Assembly (NCBI RefSeq): GCF_012034205.1
Contig: NZ_JAATEM010000040.1
Coordinates: 1 to 60,612, forward strand
DNA: 60,612 nt
Direction of reading: 5' to 3'
Source: Streptomyces composti
GTDB lineage: Bacteria > Actinomycetota > Actinomycetes > Streptomycetales > Streptomycetaceae
The notes under the pieces were generated by a model. The model ran no database searches and was not told where the DNA came from. It saw only the letters and a list, made by a program, of their open reading frames with translations. The position numbers were made by a program, and so were the translations under genes. The number at the start of each line of letters is the position of its first letter. The stretch's first letter is position 1. Of this stretch, positions 39,951 through 47,942 are shown piece by piece.

Positions 39951-40796
39951 ATGAGCATCACGATCACGAACACGTACGGCGCCCCGCACAACGTCAGCGA
40001 GACCAACCCGGCCCACGTCACGAGCTGCGACTACTACCGGCTGCCCCTCGTCGGCACCATCGCCCCCGGAAACCCCGGCTACGAGGACATGGTCGAGATG
40101 CTGCGGGACAACGGCCACAACACCCGCCCCGAGGGGTACGGGCTGATCTTCCTGGAGTCCGAGGAGTTCAGCGCGACGTACTTTGGATCGATCGAGCAGA
40201 TCGAGCAGTACAAGCGCGAGAACGTCGACGGCAAGGCGACCTTCGACGCCTCGCAGGGCGTCCTGTACGCCCAGTGGCCCCACGGCAAGGGCTGGGACGA
40301 CTTCATCCCCCGCGTCTTCTGGAACCAGGCACAGCGCGGCGCGATCGCGGACGGCGTCGGCCTGGTCACCGCCTTCGCGCACACCGAGATCCCGGGCGCT
40401 GAGGTCATCGTCTTCGAGTTCGAAGGCACGTGGAGTCCCGGCGGCAAGTCGGAGCAGCTGGTCACCTACCACTGCACCGGCTGCCACATGGACACGTTCC
40501 ACGACTGCGGGCACGTCCACGAGAACACCGGCCCCGACAGCCGCCGCTGGGCCGCCCGCCAGGCCCGCCAGCACATCATCAGCGCCCACCGGCACGGCGT
40601 CGGCGACACCAACAGCGCCTGCCGCCCCAACAACGGCGAGATGCTGCGCGTCGTGAACGCGGTCGCCCGCGAAATGTGGGGCACCACGGGCAACGCCCTT
40701 CCGGAAACCGACGACGCGTACTGCGCCACCAAGGGCCCCTGCTCGATCATCCGCGAGCTCCGTGCCGGAGTCCGCCCGCCCGTCTACCGCGCCTGA
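39951..40796 (+). CDS. Hypothetical protein, 281 aa
   Basis: GGGAAGGA lies upstream of ATG 39951. The protein has mixed alpha/beta sequence (FLESEEFSATYFGSIEQIEQ, WPHGKGWDDFIPRVFWNQAQ) and a His/Cys-rich stretch (YHCTGCHMDTFHDCGHVHEN, near residue 175) that should bind metal. It lies between the kinase-like and ASCH-like genes. I do not recognise the family. Confidence 0.6.
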   Translation: MSITITNTYGAPHNVSETNPAHVTSCDYYRLPLVGTIAPGNPGYEDMVEMLRDNGHNTRPEGYGLIFLESEEFSATYFGSIEQIEQYKRENVDGKATFDASQGVLYAQWPHGKGWDDFIPRVFWNQAQRGAIADGVGLVTAFAHTEIPGAEVIVFEFEGTWSPGGKSEQLVTYHCTGCHMDTFHDCGHVHENTGPDSRRWAARQARQHIISAHRHGVGDTNSACRPNNGEMLRVVNAVAREMWGTTGNALPETDDAYCATKGPCSIIRELRAGVRPPVYRA

Positions 40797-40809
40797 CGGA
40801 CGCTCCGTG

Positions 40810-40846
40810 CCGCCCCGGTCTCCCTGTTCGACGGAGGCCGGGGCGG
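40810..40846 (+). terminator. Intercistronic hairpin
   Basis: CCGCCCCGG pairs with CCGGGGCGG, a 9-bp stem 13 bases beyond the 281-aa gene. Confidence 0.6.
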
Positions 40847-40892
40847 TCGCGGTGGTCCCTCACCACCGAGTAGACGAGAGGAGCTGGACGTC

Positions 40893-41195
40893 ATGCGCCT
40901 GCGGATGTACGAGGTCGACGTCCCCATACACGACAGCACCGACCCGGACCGGCACGGCGTGCACGTCTTCACCGGCGTCGCCGACTCGCCGGCCGCGGCC
41001 CTGCGCCGCGCGCATGAGGTGTACGACGCCGCCCTCGCCGCGCACAGGGCCGGACTCGAGATCCCCAGCAGGCAGCCGGACAGCTGGACGGCGCGCGGGC
41101 TTCGGCCCGGCTGGCAGATGGAGTGGCCCGCCGCGAAGGCCGGCCTCTGGCACAACCCCGTCAGCTGGACCAGCCGCAGCGACTTCGCGCTGTAG
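40893..41195 (+). CDS. Hypothetical protein, 100 aa
   Basis: GAGAGGAGC precedes ATG 40893. The sequence starts with a strand (MRLRMYEVDVPIHDST), has a helix (AAALRRAHEVYDAALAAH), and ends with Trp-rich loops (RPGWQMEWPAAKAGLWHN). No motif identifies it. A 13-bp hairpin follows at 41203. Confidence 0.55.
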   Translation: MRLRMYEVDVPIHDSTDPDRHGVHVFTGVADSPAAALRRAHEVYDAALAAHRAGLEIPSRQPDSWTARGLRPGWQMEWPAAKAGLWHNPVSWTSRSDFAL

Positions 41196-41202
41196 CTACG
41201 CC

Positions 41203-41246
41203 CCGGGACGGACGACAAGGCGTCCAAACCAACCGTCCGTCCCGGG
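41203..41246 (+). terminator. Intercistronic hairpin
   Basis: Perfect 13-bp stem (CCCGGGACGGACG) with an 18-base loop, between the 100-aa and 36-aa genes. Confidence 0.65.
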
Positions 41247-41286
41247 CCCATCCCATCCCGCACAAGACGAGAGGGAGATCCTCAGT

Positions 41287-41397
41287 ATGGACTTCGTCCT
41301 ACGCGTTCAGGGCCGGATCGGCCAGCGCACCCTCCTTTTGACCAACGGCTGGCGGGCTGGCCGCCCGGGCACGGCGGTGTGGGGGCGAGCCGCATGA
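41287..41397 (+). CDS. Small peptide coupled to the ASCH-like gene, 36 aa
   Basis: GAGGGAGA precedes ATG 41287, and the TGA overlaps the next ATG (ATGA). The product (MDFVLRVQGRIGQRTLLLTN...) has no known motif. Its ribosome site and coupling are the support; it may act mainly as a translational leader. Confidence 0.4.
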   Translation: MDFVLRVQGRIGQRTLLLTNGWRAGRPGTAVWGRAA

Positions 41398-41837
41398 GCC
41401 TGGCCACCCTGCCCGAAGGCGACTGGATCCGCGGCATCACGATCCGCCAGCCCTGGGCGACCTGCATCCTCGCCGGGAAGAACCCGGAGAACAGGCCCGT
41501 GCACTGGCCGTGGCAAGGCTGCGTCCTCATCCACGCCGGAAAGAAGAAGCCGGAGCCCGCCGTGCTGCGCGACCCGCTGGTCGCCACCGCGATCCGCGGC
41601 CGCGAACTGCACCTCGGTGCGGTCATCGGCGTCGCCCGCCTCACCGGCTGTCACCTGGACCAGGGCCCCGAGAAGTGCACCAGCCCCTGGGCGGAGCGCG
41701 GCGCGCACCACCTGGTCCTCGCCGACGTCCAGGAGCTCGCCCTGCCCGTGCCCGCCACGGGCGCGCTTCCGGCCTGGAAGCCGAAGCCGGACCTGCTGAC
41801 GCAGGTGTTCCAGCAGCTGCCCGACTTCCGGCCGTGA
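41394..41837 (+). CDS. ASCH-domain-like protein
   Basis: The 147-aa protein shows the ASCH pattern: GITIRQPWATCILAGKNPEN, then a strand GCVLIHAGKK and LHLGAVIGVARLTGCH. ASCH domains have a PUA-like RNA-binding fold, and some hydrolyse modified cytidine nucleosides. Near a polynucleotide-kinase-like gene, RNA metabolism is plausible. It overlaps both neighbours, so it is co-translated. Confidence 0.7.
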   Translation: MSLATLPEGDWIRGITIRQPWATCILAGKNPENRPVHWPWQGCVLIHAGKKKPEPAVLRDPLVATAIRGRELHLGAVIGVARLTGCHLDQGPEKCTSPWAERGAHHLVLADVQELALPVPATGALPAWKPKPDLLTQVFQQLPDFRP

Positions 41838-42112
41838 CCCGCCCGCGAGGCAAGCGGCCCCTGTTCGAGCCGGGCCTGGTCCCGACTCCCGGCGCTCTCC
41901 TCGAATGGCGCGACAGTCAGCACTTCGACCGCTGGCAGGACCGCCCCTGCGTGCTGTGCGACAAGCCCACGCCCATGCGCTCCCACTACGGGGAGCCCGT
42001 GCACAAGGCGTGCGCTGAGGACTGGATCGCCGCGAACCCCGTTGAGGCCCGCCTCGGCAGGTTCGCCTCCGACGTCCAGTCCAAACGCCGGCGCGACGAC
42101 GACCACGCCTGA
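41834..42112 (+). CDS. Small treble-clef-like zinc protein, 92 aa
   Basis: GTG 41834 overlaps the stop of the ASCH-like gene. The protein carries CVLC, then HYGEPVHKAC some 18 residues later, a plausible zinc site, within a helix-rich context, and ends in basic KRRRDDDHA. Function unknown. Confidence 0.55.
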   Translation: MTRPRGKRPLFEPGLVPTPGALLEWRDSQHFDRWQDRPCVLCDKPTPMRSHYGEPVHKACAEDWIAANPVEARLGRFASDVQSKRRRDDDHA

Positions 42113-42133
42113 CCCCTCCACCTGGAGGCCCCC

Positions 42134-42307
42134 TTGAGCAGCACCAATCGCGACGTCGACCACGCCCTCGCCTACCCCGAGCCGCCCGCTCATCCGCTGT
42201 GGCACCGCCACGGCGCGAAGGCCCGGCCGCTCACGCCCGCCCAGCAGAAGCGCAACCGCGAGCTGCTGGACATCGCGCAGCGCAAGCCCCGCACCAGGGC
42301 CGCGTAG
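42134..42307 (+). CDS. Small basic protein with TTG start, 57 aa
   Basis: GGAGG lies five bases upstream of TTG 42134. The peptide is Pro/His-rich at first (YPEPPAHPLWHRHG) and ends in a basic helix (PAQQKRNRELLDIAQRKPR). It sits snugly between two good genes. Function unknown. Confidence 0.45.
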   Translation: MSSTNRDVDHALAYPEPPAHPLWHRHGAKARPLTPAQQKRNRELLDIAQRKPRTRAA

Positions 42308-42320
42308 GAGGGCGCCGGTC

Positions 42321-43217
42321 ATGTTCACCGACATGAAAGAGGCCCTCGCAGCCGAGGACCTCGAACTCACCGCACTGGACAGCGCCCAGAACGCTGCCGC
42401 GGCCCTGGTGGTCGCCCACCACGCCCGCGACAAGGACGACCTCGCCGACCTGCTGGGCGCGCTCGGTCTGCCCTGCAACGAGGACGACCTCGTCACTCTG
42501 CTCCCCCACTTCACCACCCCCGACACCCCGACGACCGGAGAGACGATGCCCGCCGAAACCGTCAACGCCTTCACCGCCACCGCCGTCTCCATGCTGAACA
42601 ACGGCGACAGCCCCGAACATGTTCGCAGCACGCTCGGTCTGTCGGAGGACGAACTCGCCGACGCCCTCCAGCACGCCAAAATCGCCGAAGCCGCCCAGAA
42701 CGCCGGACTGCCCGCCACCGACGCGGACACGGAGGACAACACCGGCACCCCGGAGACGGCCGCCGCGGCGCCCGACAGCACGATGGACGCCGACGGGATC
42801 GAGGCCCTGCTCGCGTGGGCGGAGAGCCATCCCGCCGCCAGCATCCGCAACCGGGCCGCCCGCGTTCGCAGTGATCTCACCGAGCTGACCGAGCGCCGCG
42901 CCACCGACGCCGCCCAGCGGGAGGCAGAGCAGCGCGTCGCGAAGGCCAAGGCCGAACTCGAGGCCGCGCAGGCGCAGCTGCGTGCGGTGAAGGCCGGCGG
43001 CCGTCCCGCTACGGCCGCCCAGGACGTCACGCCCCTGGCTCCCGCCCCGGCCCCAGCGGGCCAGACCGGCAAGCGCAGCAAGGAGGAGCTGGCCGCGATC
43101 CGCACGTGGGCGCGCGCCAACGGCTACCAGGTCGCTGACAAGGGCAACCCGGCCAAGGCCGTCCTGGACGCCTACGACGCCGCCCACCGCACCAACGCTC
43201 TGGCGGAGGCGAGCTGA
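42321..43217 (+). CDS. Protein with Lsr2-like C-terminal DNA-binding domain
   Basis: The last 40 residues of this 298-aa protein (SKEELAAIRTWARANGYQVA, then an acidic or basic turn and AVLDAYDAAH) follow the DNA-binding domain of Lsr2, the xenogeneic silencer of actinobacteria. Where Lsr2 has RGR, this protein has KGN, so its affinity for AT-rich minor grooves may differ. The N-terminal part has a helix-turn-helix-like LGLSEDELADALQHA, an acidic linker and a coiled coil. It could manage silencing of plasmid genes. Confidence 0.65.
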   Translation: MFTDMKEALAAEDLELTALDSAQNAAAALVVAHHARDKDDLADLLGALGLPCNEDDLVTLLPHFTTPDTPTTGETMPAETVNAFTATAVSMLNNGDSPEHVRSTLGLSEDELADALQHAKIAEAAQNAGLPATDADTEDNTGTPETAAAAPDSTMDADGIEALLAWAESHPAASIRNRAARVRSDLTELTERRATDAAQREAEQRVAKAKAELEAAQAQLRAVKAGGRPATAAQDVTPLAPAPAPAGQTGKRSKEELAAIRTWARANGYQVADKGNPAKAVLDAYDAAHRTNALAEAS

Positions 43218-43960
43218 TGGACGCCATACCGCTCGCGCTGGACGGCTACCTGGCCGCCGAACCCGAACCCGGCGACCGTGAAGGCACCGTCTCCTGGCGG
43301 CTGAACTGCTCCGCCGGTACCGACCACCTGATGGAAGAAGCGGTCATTCCCTGCACCACCATGGAGCCGGAAATCGCACACGCCATGCTCACCGAGCGGC
43401 AGCCCGGCGACCTGCTACGCGTCATCGGCCACCTCACGCTCCCGGACACCGCCGACGGGGTCATCCGGCTGCACGCCGAAAGCCTTGAAGTGCTCTGGGA
43501 AGCGCCGCTGCTGGACGCGGATGGGGATGACGCAGACACCGCGACCGCAACAGACGCGGACCGCAACAGTGCCATCGCGGCTCTCGCCGAAGCCCTCACC
43601 GGCTTCGGACAGGCCGCCCCCGGCCCCGGGCAGAGCATCCGCATCCACATCAGCCCGACCGAGGCCCTCGGTTCGGGCCTGGAGCACTGCCACAGCTTCG
43701 ACATCACCCCGGACATAGCCCACCGGCTCGCCGACTACATCGACGCCATGAGCTGCTACCTGGACAGCGAACGCCCCGACGGCGTCGTCCTGGACCCGGA
43801 GACCATCGCGGACCTGACCGAGCTGTTCGAGGACATCGACCTGATCGGCCTCACCAACGCGGTCCTCAACGCGACCCGGCCCGAGCACCGGCCCGCCGTC
43901 ACCCGCGCGATGGACGACATGTTCGGCGATGTCCCCGCGCCCGAGGACACCGACCCGTGA
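43217..43960 (+). CDS. Acidic hypothetical protein with possible OB-like N-terminus
   Basis: Its ATG shares a base with the previous stop (TGATG). The 247-aa product begins with beta-rich sequence (LDGYLAAEPEPGDREGTVSW, GDLLRVIGHLTLPD, LHAESLEVLWEAP) that could be an OB-type barrel as in single-strand-binding proteins. The rest is acidic and helical. OB assignment is an impression only. It is coupled to the Lsr2-like protein and the next small gene. Confidence 0.55.
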   Translation: MDAIPLALDGYLAAEPEPGDREGTVSWRLNCSAGTDHLMEEAVIPCTTMEPEIAHAMLTERQPGDLLRVIGHLTLPDTADGVIRLHAESLEVLWEAPLLDADGDDADTATATDADRNSAIAALAEALTGFGQAAPGPGQSIRIHISPTEALGSGLEHCHSFDITPDIAHRLADYIDAMSCYLDSERPDGVVLDPETIADLTELFEDIDLIGLTNAVLNATRPEHRPAVTRAMDDMFGDVPAPEDTDP

Positions 43961-44163
43961 CCGCCAGCCACATCCGAAGGGAAGCGACCTTGAAGCCCAC
44001 CAAGCCCCAGCGCACCGTCCTCGAGCGGTTCCCCGCCGGAGGCCCCCGCGGCTCCTGGCCGGCGGAAGAATACGCCGCCGCCCAGCGCGCCCAGGGCACG
44101 GACGCCCAGGTCGTGATGGACCTGGCAACGGACCAGTTCCTCGTGGTCACCGACGCCCCCTAA
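43957..44163 (+). CDS. Small hypothetical protein, 68 aa
   Basis: GTG 43957 overlaps the previous stop (GTGA). The sequence (TVLERFPAGGPRGSWPAEEY, QVVMDLATDQFLVVTD) looks like a compact alpha/beta unit. A 13-bp hairpin at 44177 closes the set. Function unknown. Confidence 0.5.
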   Translation: MTASHIRREATLKPTKPQRTVLERFPAGGPRGSWPAEEYAAAQRAQGTDAQVVMDLATDQFLVVTDAP

Positions 44164-44176
44164 CCACCTCAACCCC

Positions 44177-44215
44177 GAGCGCCGTGCCCCGCCCCACCAG
44201 CAGGGCACGGCGCTC
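44177..44215 (+). terminator. Intercistronic hairpin
   Basis: GAGCGCCGTGCCC pairs perfectly with GGGCACGGCGCTC, 13 bp, 14 bases after the 68-aa gene and 15 before the next ribosome site. Confidence 0.7.
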
Positions 44216-44237
44216 CCTGCGTCCCCACAGGAGAGCC

Positions 44238-44477
44238 ATGGCCAGCATCACCATCCACGTGGAACCCCGGCACGCCGACAACACCACCTGCGACCACAAG
44301 GTGAAGCCCTCGGGCAAGCCGCGCGACCCCGCCTCCGGCTGCACCGGCCGCACCGCGTACGCCGTCGTCTGCTCCGAGCACGGCGACGTCGGCACGCCCC
44401 ACCACGTCAAGCAGCTCGCCGAGCCCGCGGCCACCGAGCACCGCCAGGAGCACCGCGCCGCCCTCGCCACGCGCTGA
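44238..44477 (+). CDS. Small Cys/His protein, 79 aa
   Basis: CAGGAGA precedes ATG 44238. The protein has scattered Cys and His residues (TTCDHKVKPSG, SGCTGRTAYAVVCSEHGD) that may bind a metal, and a charged C-terminal helix. No family recognised. Confidence 0.5.
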   Translation: MASITIHVEPRHADNTTCDHKVKPSGKPRDPASGCTGRTAYAVVCSEHGDVGTPHHVKQLAEPAATEHRQEHRAALATR

Positions 44478-44516
44478 CCCCGTGCCCGGCCCGGCCGGGA
44501 CGCCCCTCATGCCTGC

Positions 44517-44549
44517 GGGGCGGCCGTCGACACCGACTCCGGCCGCCCC
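44517..44549 (+). terminator. Intercistronic hairpin
   Basis: Perfect 10-bp stem (GGGGCGGCCG with CGGCCGCCCC) ahead of the 237-aa gene. Confidence 0.6.
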
Positions 44550-44584
44550 GCCGACACCAACCGCACAAAGGAGCACCCCTCTTC

Positions 44585-45298
44585 ATGACCGGCACCACTC
44601 ACCTCACCCGCCTGCGCACCCGGATGCTCGCCACCGCGTACAGCAACGCGGACTTCTGGGCTCGCCGCTGGGCTTTCCTCACCGACCAGGCGGTGGGCGC
44701 GCTCGCCCGCCGCGACCCCGCCGCAGCCGAAACCCTCGCCGCGTCGCTGTTAGCGCCGGAGTTCCTCCACGACACCCAGATCCTGGGCGCGGCCGTGGAG
44801 GCCGGCATCGACACCAGCCACTGGGAAGAGCGCCGCGAGAAGGCACGCGCCTACGCCCGTGAGGCCCATGAGCTGCCCCCGCGGTTCGACCCGGACACTG
44901 AGGCACGCAGGATCTGGGCGTCGCTGTTCGAGCACTACAAGCCGATCGCGGCCGCCTTGGCCGGCTACCTGCGTGAACTGCCGCCCACTTGGCAGGAGGA
45001 CCTGTTCACCCCCAGCCCCGACTCTCCCGTCGGCCGCCGGCCGGACCCGGAGCGGCCGGGGCCGGAGACCGCGCCGTACGACGTGTCTTGGGAAGACTGC
45101 CCGGCCTGCCTCGAGGCCCAGGACCAGTGCCGCTACCACGCAGGTGTCCTCGCTGGCATGGAGTACCAGCGCGACCTGATCACCACGGCCCTGACCGACC
45201 ACACCGCCATCGACCAACTCCAGCAGCGCCACGCCGAACGCGAAGCCAGCGCAGCCCAGACGGCAGCCGCCGACACCAGCATCCCCGCCACCGCATGA
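44585..45298 (+). CDS. Hypothetical helical protein, 237 aa, last of the long operon
   Basis: AAAGGAG precedes ATG 44585. The protein is helical (LRTRMLATAYSNADFWARRW, AAAETLAASLLAPEFLHDTQ) with a short cysteine group (WEDCPACLEAQDQCRYH) near residue 165. It is the last rightward gene before a strong terminator. Function unknown. Confidence 0.6.
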   Translation: MTGTTHLTRLRTRMLATAYSNADFWARRWAFLTDQAVGALARRDPAAAETLAASLLAPEFLHDTQILGAAVEAGIDTSHWEERREKARAYAREAHELPPRFDPDTEARRIWASLFEHYKPIAAALAGYLRELPPTWQEDLFTPSPDSPVGRRPDPERPGPETAPYDVSWEDCPACLEAQDQCRYHAGVLAGMEYQRDLITTALTDHTAIDQLQQRHAEREASAAQTAAADTSIPATA

Positions 45299-45401
45299 CG
45301 CCCGGGGCGGGCGTCGACTCCCCGGTCCGGCCGCCCCGGCGCCCCAACCCTCCGTTGAACCCGCCAACAGGGCACCCTGACGCATACGACTGAGCACGAC
45401 G

Positions 45402-45443
45402 AAGGCCCGTACCTCCCGCGGAACGCGCAAGGGTACGGGCCTT
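45402..45443 (+). terminator. Rho-independent terminator of the long rightward operon
   Basis: AAGGCCCGTACC (45402-45413) pairs with GGTACGGGCCTT (45432-45443), followed by TT-GTGG-TTTTT. It is one of the few hairpins here with a U-rich tail, so it is the clearest intrinsic terminator in the window. Confidence 0.85.
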
Positions 45444-45485
45444 TTGTGGTTTTTAGGGGTCTTCGGCGGTGACTCCGAGTCGCCC

Positions 45486-45528
45486 CTGCATGTTGGGGTG
45501 CTTACGCCGTAAGCACCCCAACATGCAG
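45486..45528. other. parS-like site 1, 43-bp perfect palindrome
   Basis: Two 21-base arms, ending in GGTGCTTACG and beginning CGTAAGCACC, flank a central C. The same core occurs twice after parB. A site 64 bases before parA is a normal parS or operator position. The full 43-bp symmetry is unusual. Confidence 0.75.
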
Positions 45529-45592
45529 GAACTAACGTCAAGACGAGTGAAAGACGTGATCTGCCTGACATATTTCAATCACCGGCGGCAGT

Positions 45593-46810
45593 ATGCTGCC
45601 GCGCATGGCATCTCCAACATCAGGAGGTGAGCGGGAGAAGCTCGTATCAAAGCTGCCCGCCTCCCTCCGACAAGCCCTCAAAGTCCGGGCAGCGCAGCTC
45701 AGTACCGACCTCCAGGACGCCGTCACCGACGGCATCCAGGCATGGCGCGCCCATCAGGAGCCGCTCCCCGCAGTCGACACGTCAGGAGCCGAGTCGTTCG
45801 GAACCTGGCTACCAGAAGGCCTCTACGACGCCTTCAAGGGGGACTGCGTCACCCGCGGCGTCTCCTACATCCAAGGCCTCGCCCAAGCCGTTGCTCTATG
45901 GCTTGAGCAGAACCCTGCAGACGACGAGACCGCGCCGACGCGGCGCATCATCGTCTGCAACCAGAAAGGCGGGGTCGGGAAGACCGCCGTCGCCGCCGGC
46001 CTCGCCCAGGCGCTCGCGGAAGACCCCCACGCGCTGCCGGGCAAGACGAACGATGCCGCTGAGCTCGCCCAAGCCGCCGCACGGCTCGGACTTCGCGTCC
46101 TCATGGTCGACTACGACCCCCAAGGGCACCTCTCCCATCAACTGGGTCTCAAGGCCATTCCCGCCGGTGCGGAAAGCCTCATCACCCACATGCTCAACAG
46201 GGAACAGGCACGTACGCCTCTGATCGACCTCACCGTCGTCATAGACGAAGCACGTTTCGGCGACCGGCTGCGCATCCTGCCCGCAGCATTCGACGCCTTC
46301 CTGCTCGACTCCGGCCTCACCATGTTCCGCGGCCCCCGGCATGCAGCGCTCGAACGGGCTTTGGCACCACTGGAAGAGCACTTCGACGCCATCGTCATCG
46401 ACTCGCCGCCCAGCCTCGGACTGGCCATGGACGCCGCCATCTACTACGGCCGACGCCGCGACGGTGAAAAGCCCGGCTCCTCCGGTCTGGTCATCCCTGT
46501 CGAAGCCGAGGACACCTCCGCCCAGGCCTACGGCATGCTCATCAGCCAAGTCGTATCCCTCACCGGCGATTACGACATCGAGGTCGATCAGCTCGGTCTC
46601 GTGGTCAACAAGTACGACTCGCGCCGCGGCTTCATCGCTACCTCCTCCCTGGACAAGTGGAAGAGCCTCGGCACACCCCCTGTCCTCGCAGTCATCGGCG
46701 ACCTGAAGGAACAACGCGAAGCCGTGCGGCTCCAGAGAGCACTGCTCGCCTACGCCCCCGACTCCGACCAGGCCCACCACATGCGCGAGATCGCCCGGAG
46801 ACTGACATGA
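45593..46810 (+). CDS. parA: ParA-family partition ATPase with extra N-terminal domain
   Basis: This 405-aa protein has a deviant Walker A motif (NQKGGVGKTAVAAG, near residue 125), LMVDYDPQGHLSHQLG (A'), FDAIVIDSPPSLGLAMD (Walker B) and VVNKYDSRRG. It pulls plasmid copies apart with ParB. The first 115 residues include LVSKLPASLRQALKVRAAQL, which resembles a ribbon-helix-helix DNA-binding unit, so it may repress its own promoter. ATG 45593 is used; ATG 45605 is equally possible. Confidence 0.9.
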   Translation: MLPRMASPTSGGEREKLVSKLPASLRQALKVRAAQLSTDLQDAVTDGIQAWRAHQEPLPAVDTSGAESFGTWLPEGLYDAFKGDCVTRGVSYIQGLAQAVALWLEQNPADDETAPTRRIIVCNQKGGVGKTAVAAGLAQALAEDPHALPGKTNDAAELAQAAARLGLRVLMVDYDPQGHLSHQLGLKAIPAGAESLITHMLNREQARTPLIDLTVVIDEARFGDRLRILPAAFDAFLLDSGLTMFRGPRHAALERALAPLEEHFDAIVIDSPPSLGLAMDAAIYYGRRRDGEKPGSSGLVIPVEAEDTSAQAYGMLISQVVSLTGDYDIEVDQLGLVVNKYDSRRGFIATSSLDKWKSLGTPPVLAVIGDLKEQREAVRLQRALLAYAPDSDQAHHMREIARRLT

Positions 46811-47742
46811 GCAAAGCCGACGCTCTCGGCGGATCTGCCACCTTCGACGCCGTAGCCCAGCCCATGAGCAGCCGCGCCGCCAGCTTCGCCGCCTTCGCTG
46901 GCCAAGCCCCGGCGCCGCCTGCAGGCCCTACCGCAGCCCACAACGAAACCCCGCGTGTTCCCGTCGACCAGCTGGCCCCCAACCCGTACAACCCGCGGGC
47001 CACCCTCGCAGCCATAGAGGAAATGGCGGACAGCCTCACAGGCAAAGGCATCATCCAGCCCCTCACCGTCGTCACCCGGGACGCCTTCCTTGCAGCCCAT
47101 CCCGAGCACGCCTCCGACCTCACGACGGCGCACTACGTCGTAGTCGACGGCAACCGTCGCCTCGCCGGCGCCAAGCTCGCAGGCCTTGATGACGTCCCAG
47201 TCCACATCGACGACTCCCTCGCCGGAGACGCCGACACCCTTCTGGAGACCGCGCTCACCGCGGCCGTCCAACACGAGGACCTCGAGCCCCTCGACGAAGC
47301 ACGAGCCTTGCAGCGCCTGGTCGAAGTGCACGGCTCTCAGCGGGCGGTCGCCCGATCGCTCGGCAAGTCCAGCGGATGGGTCACCCAGAGACTTGCCCTT
47401 CTCAACCTGACCCCCGAGCTCAAGCAGGCCGTCTCCGAGAAGACGATTCCCCTGGATGTTGCCCGCACAGTCGGACAACTGCCTGAACAGCAGCAGCACA
47501 GCGCCGCCGAAGAGGCGATGAACCAGCGCGCTGCCAAGAAGCGGGAGCGGACGAAGAAGACCGAGCTCCCCCCGCCGCCCCGCACAAACGGCCCAGCTCG
47601 GCAGACCGCTGAAACGGCAAAGGAGCAGCCCGCACAAGCCACGGTCGATTCAGACAGCGAACTGCAGGCCCTGGCGCAAGATCTCCGCAGCCGCCTGACG
47701 CCGCAGCAGGTGGAGAAACTGATCGAGCTGCTCAAGGGGTGA
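46807..47742 (+). CDS. parB: ParB-family centromere-binding protein
   Basis: The 311-aa protein has the ParB features PVDQLAPNPYNPRATLAAIE, VVVDGNRRLAGAKLAG (CTP-binding loop of the ParB/Srx fold) and a helix-turn-helix (QRAVARSLGKSSGWVTQRLA). A basic hinge and a C-terminal dimerisation helix (SRLTPQQVEKLIELL) end it. ATGA overlap with parA shows coupling. Its likely targets are the palindromes at 45486, 47747 and 47807. Confidence 0.9.
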   Translation: MSKADALGGSATFDAVAQPMSSRAASFAAFAGQAPAPPAGPTAAHNETPRVPVDQLAPNPYNPRATLAAIEEMADSLTGKGIIQPLTVVTRDAFLAAHPEHASDLTTAHYVVVDGNRRLAGAKLAGLDDVPVHIDDSLAGDADTLLETALTAAVQHEDLEPLDEARALQRLVEVHGSQRAVARSLGKSSGWVTQRLALLNLTPELKQAVSEKTIPLDVARTVGQLPEQQQHSAAEEAMNQRAAKKRERTKKTELPPPPRTNGPARQTAETAKEQPAQATVDSDSELQALAQDLRSRLTPQQVEKLIELLKG

Positions 47743-47746
47743 TCCT

Positions 47747-47775
47747 CGCGGGTGCTTACGCCGTAAGCACCCGCG
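47747..47775. other. parS-like site 2
   Basis: CGCGGGTGCTTACG-C-CGTAAGCACCCGCG, perfect 14-base arms, five bases after the parB stop. Same 21-bp core as sites 1 and 3. Confidence 0.75.
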
Positions 47776-47806
47776 ATGGGCCGGCGGCCCGACACCCAGA
47801 ACCGAA

Positions 47807-47834
47807 GGGGGGTGCTTACGTCGTAAGCACCCCC
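47807..47834. other. parS-like site 3
   Basis: GGGGGGTGCTTACG-T-CGTAAGCACCCCCC. The core matches the other two apart from the central base, and the flanks differ, which points to the core as the recognised part. Confidence 0.75.
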
Positions 47835-47942
47835 CCTTCGCTCAGTACGCACAAACTGCGCCACCTTCGGGAGAACGCTCTCCGCCGTGCTGGCCTCGGG
47901 GTTAGCATCCGCAGGTTCTGCACTCGGGGGAAGGGTGGGCGG

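Noticed and set aside
47747..47834. Palindromes after parB read as a transcription terminator pair
   Set aside because: The 21-bp core is shared with the site before parA, which is not at a gene end on that strand, and no U tract follows. parS is the better explanation.
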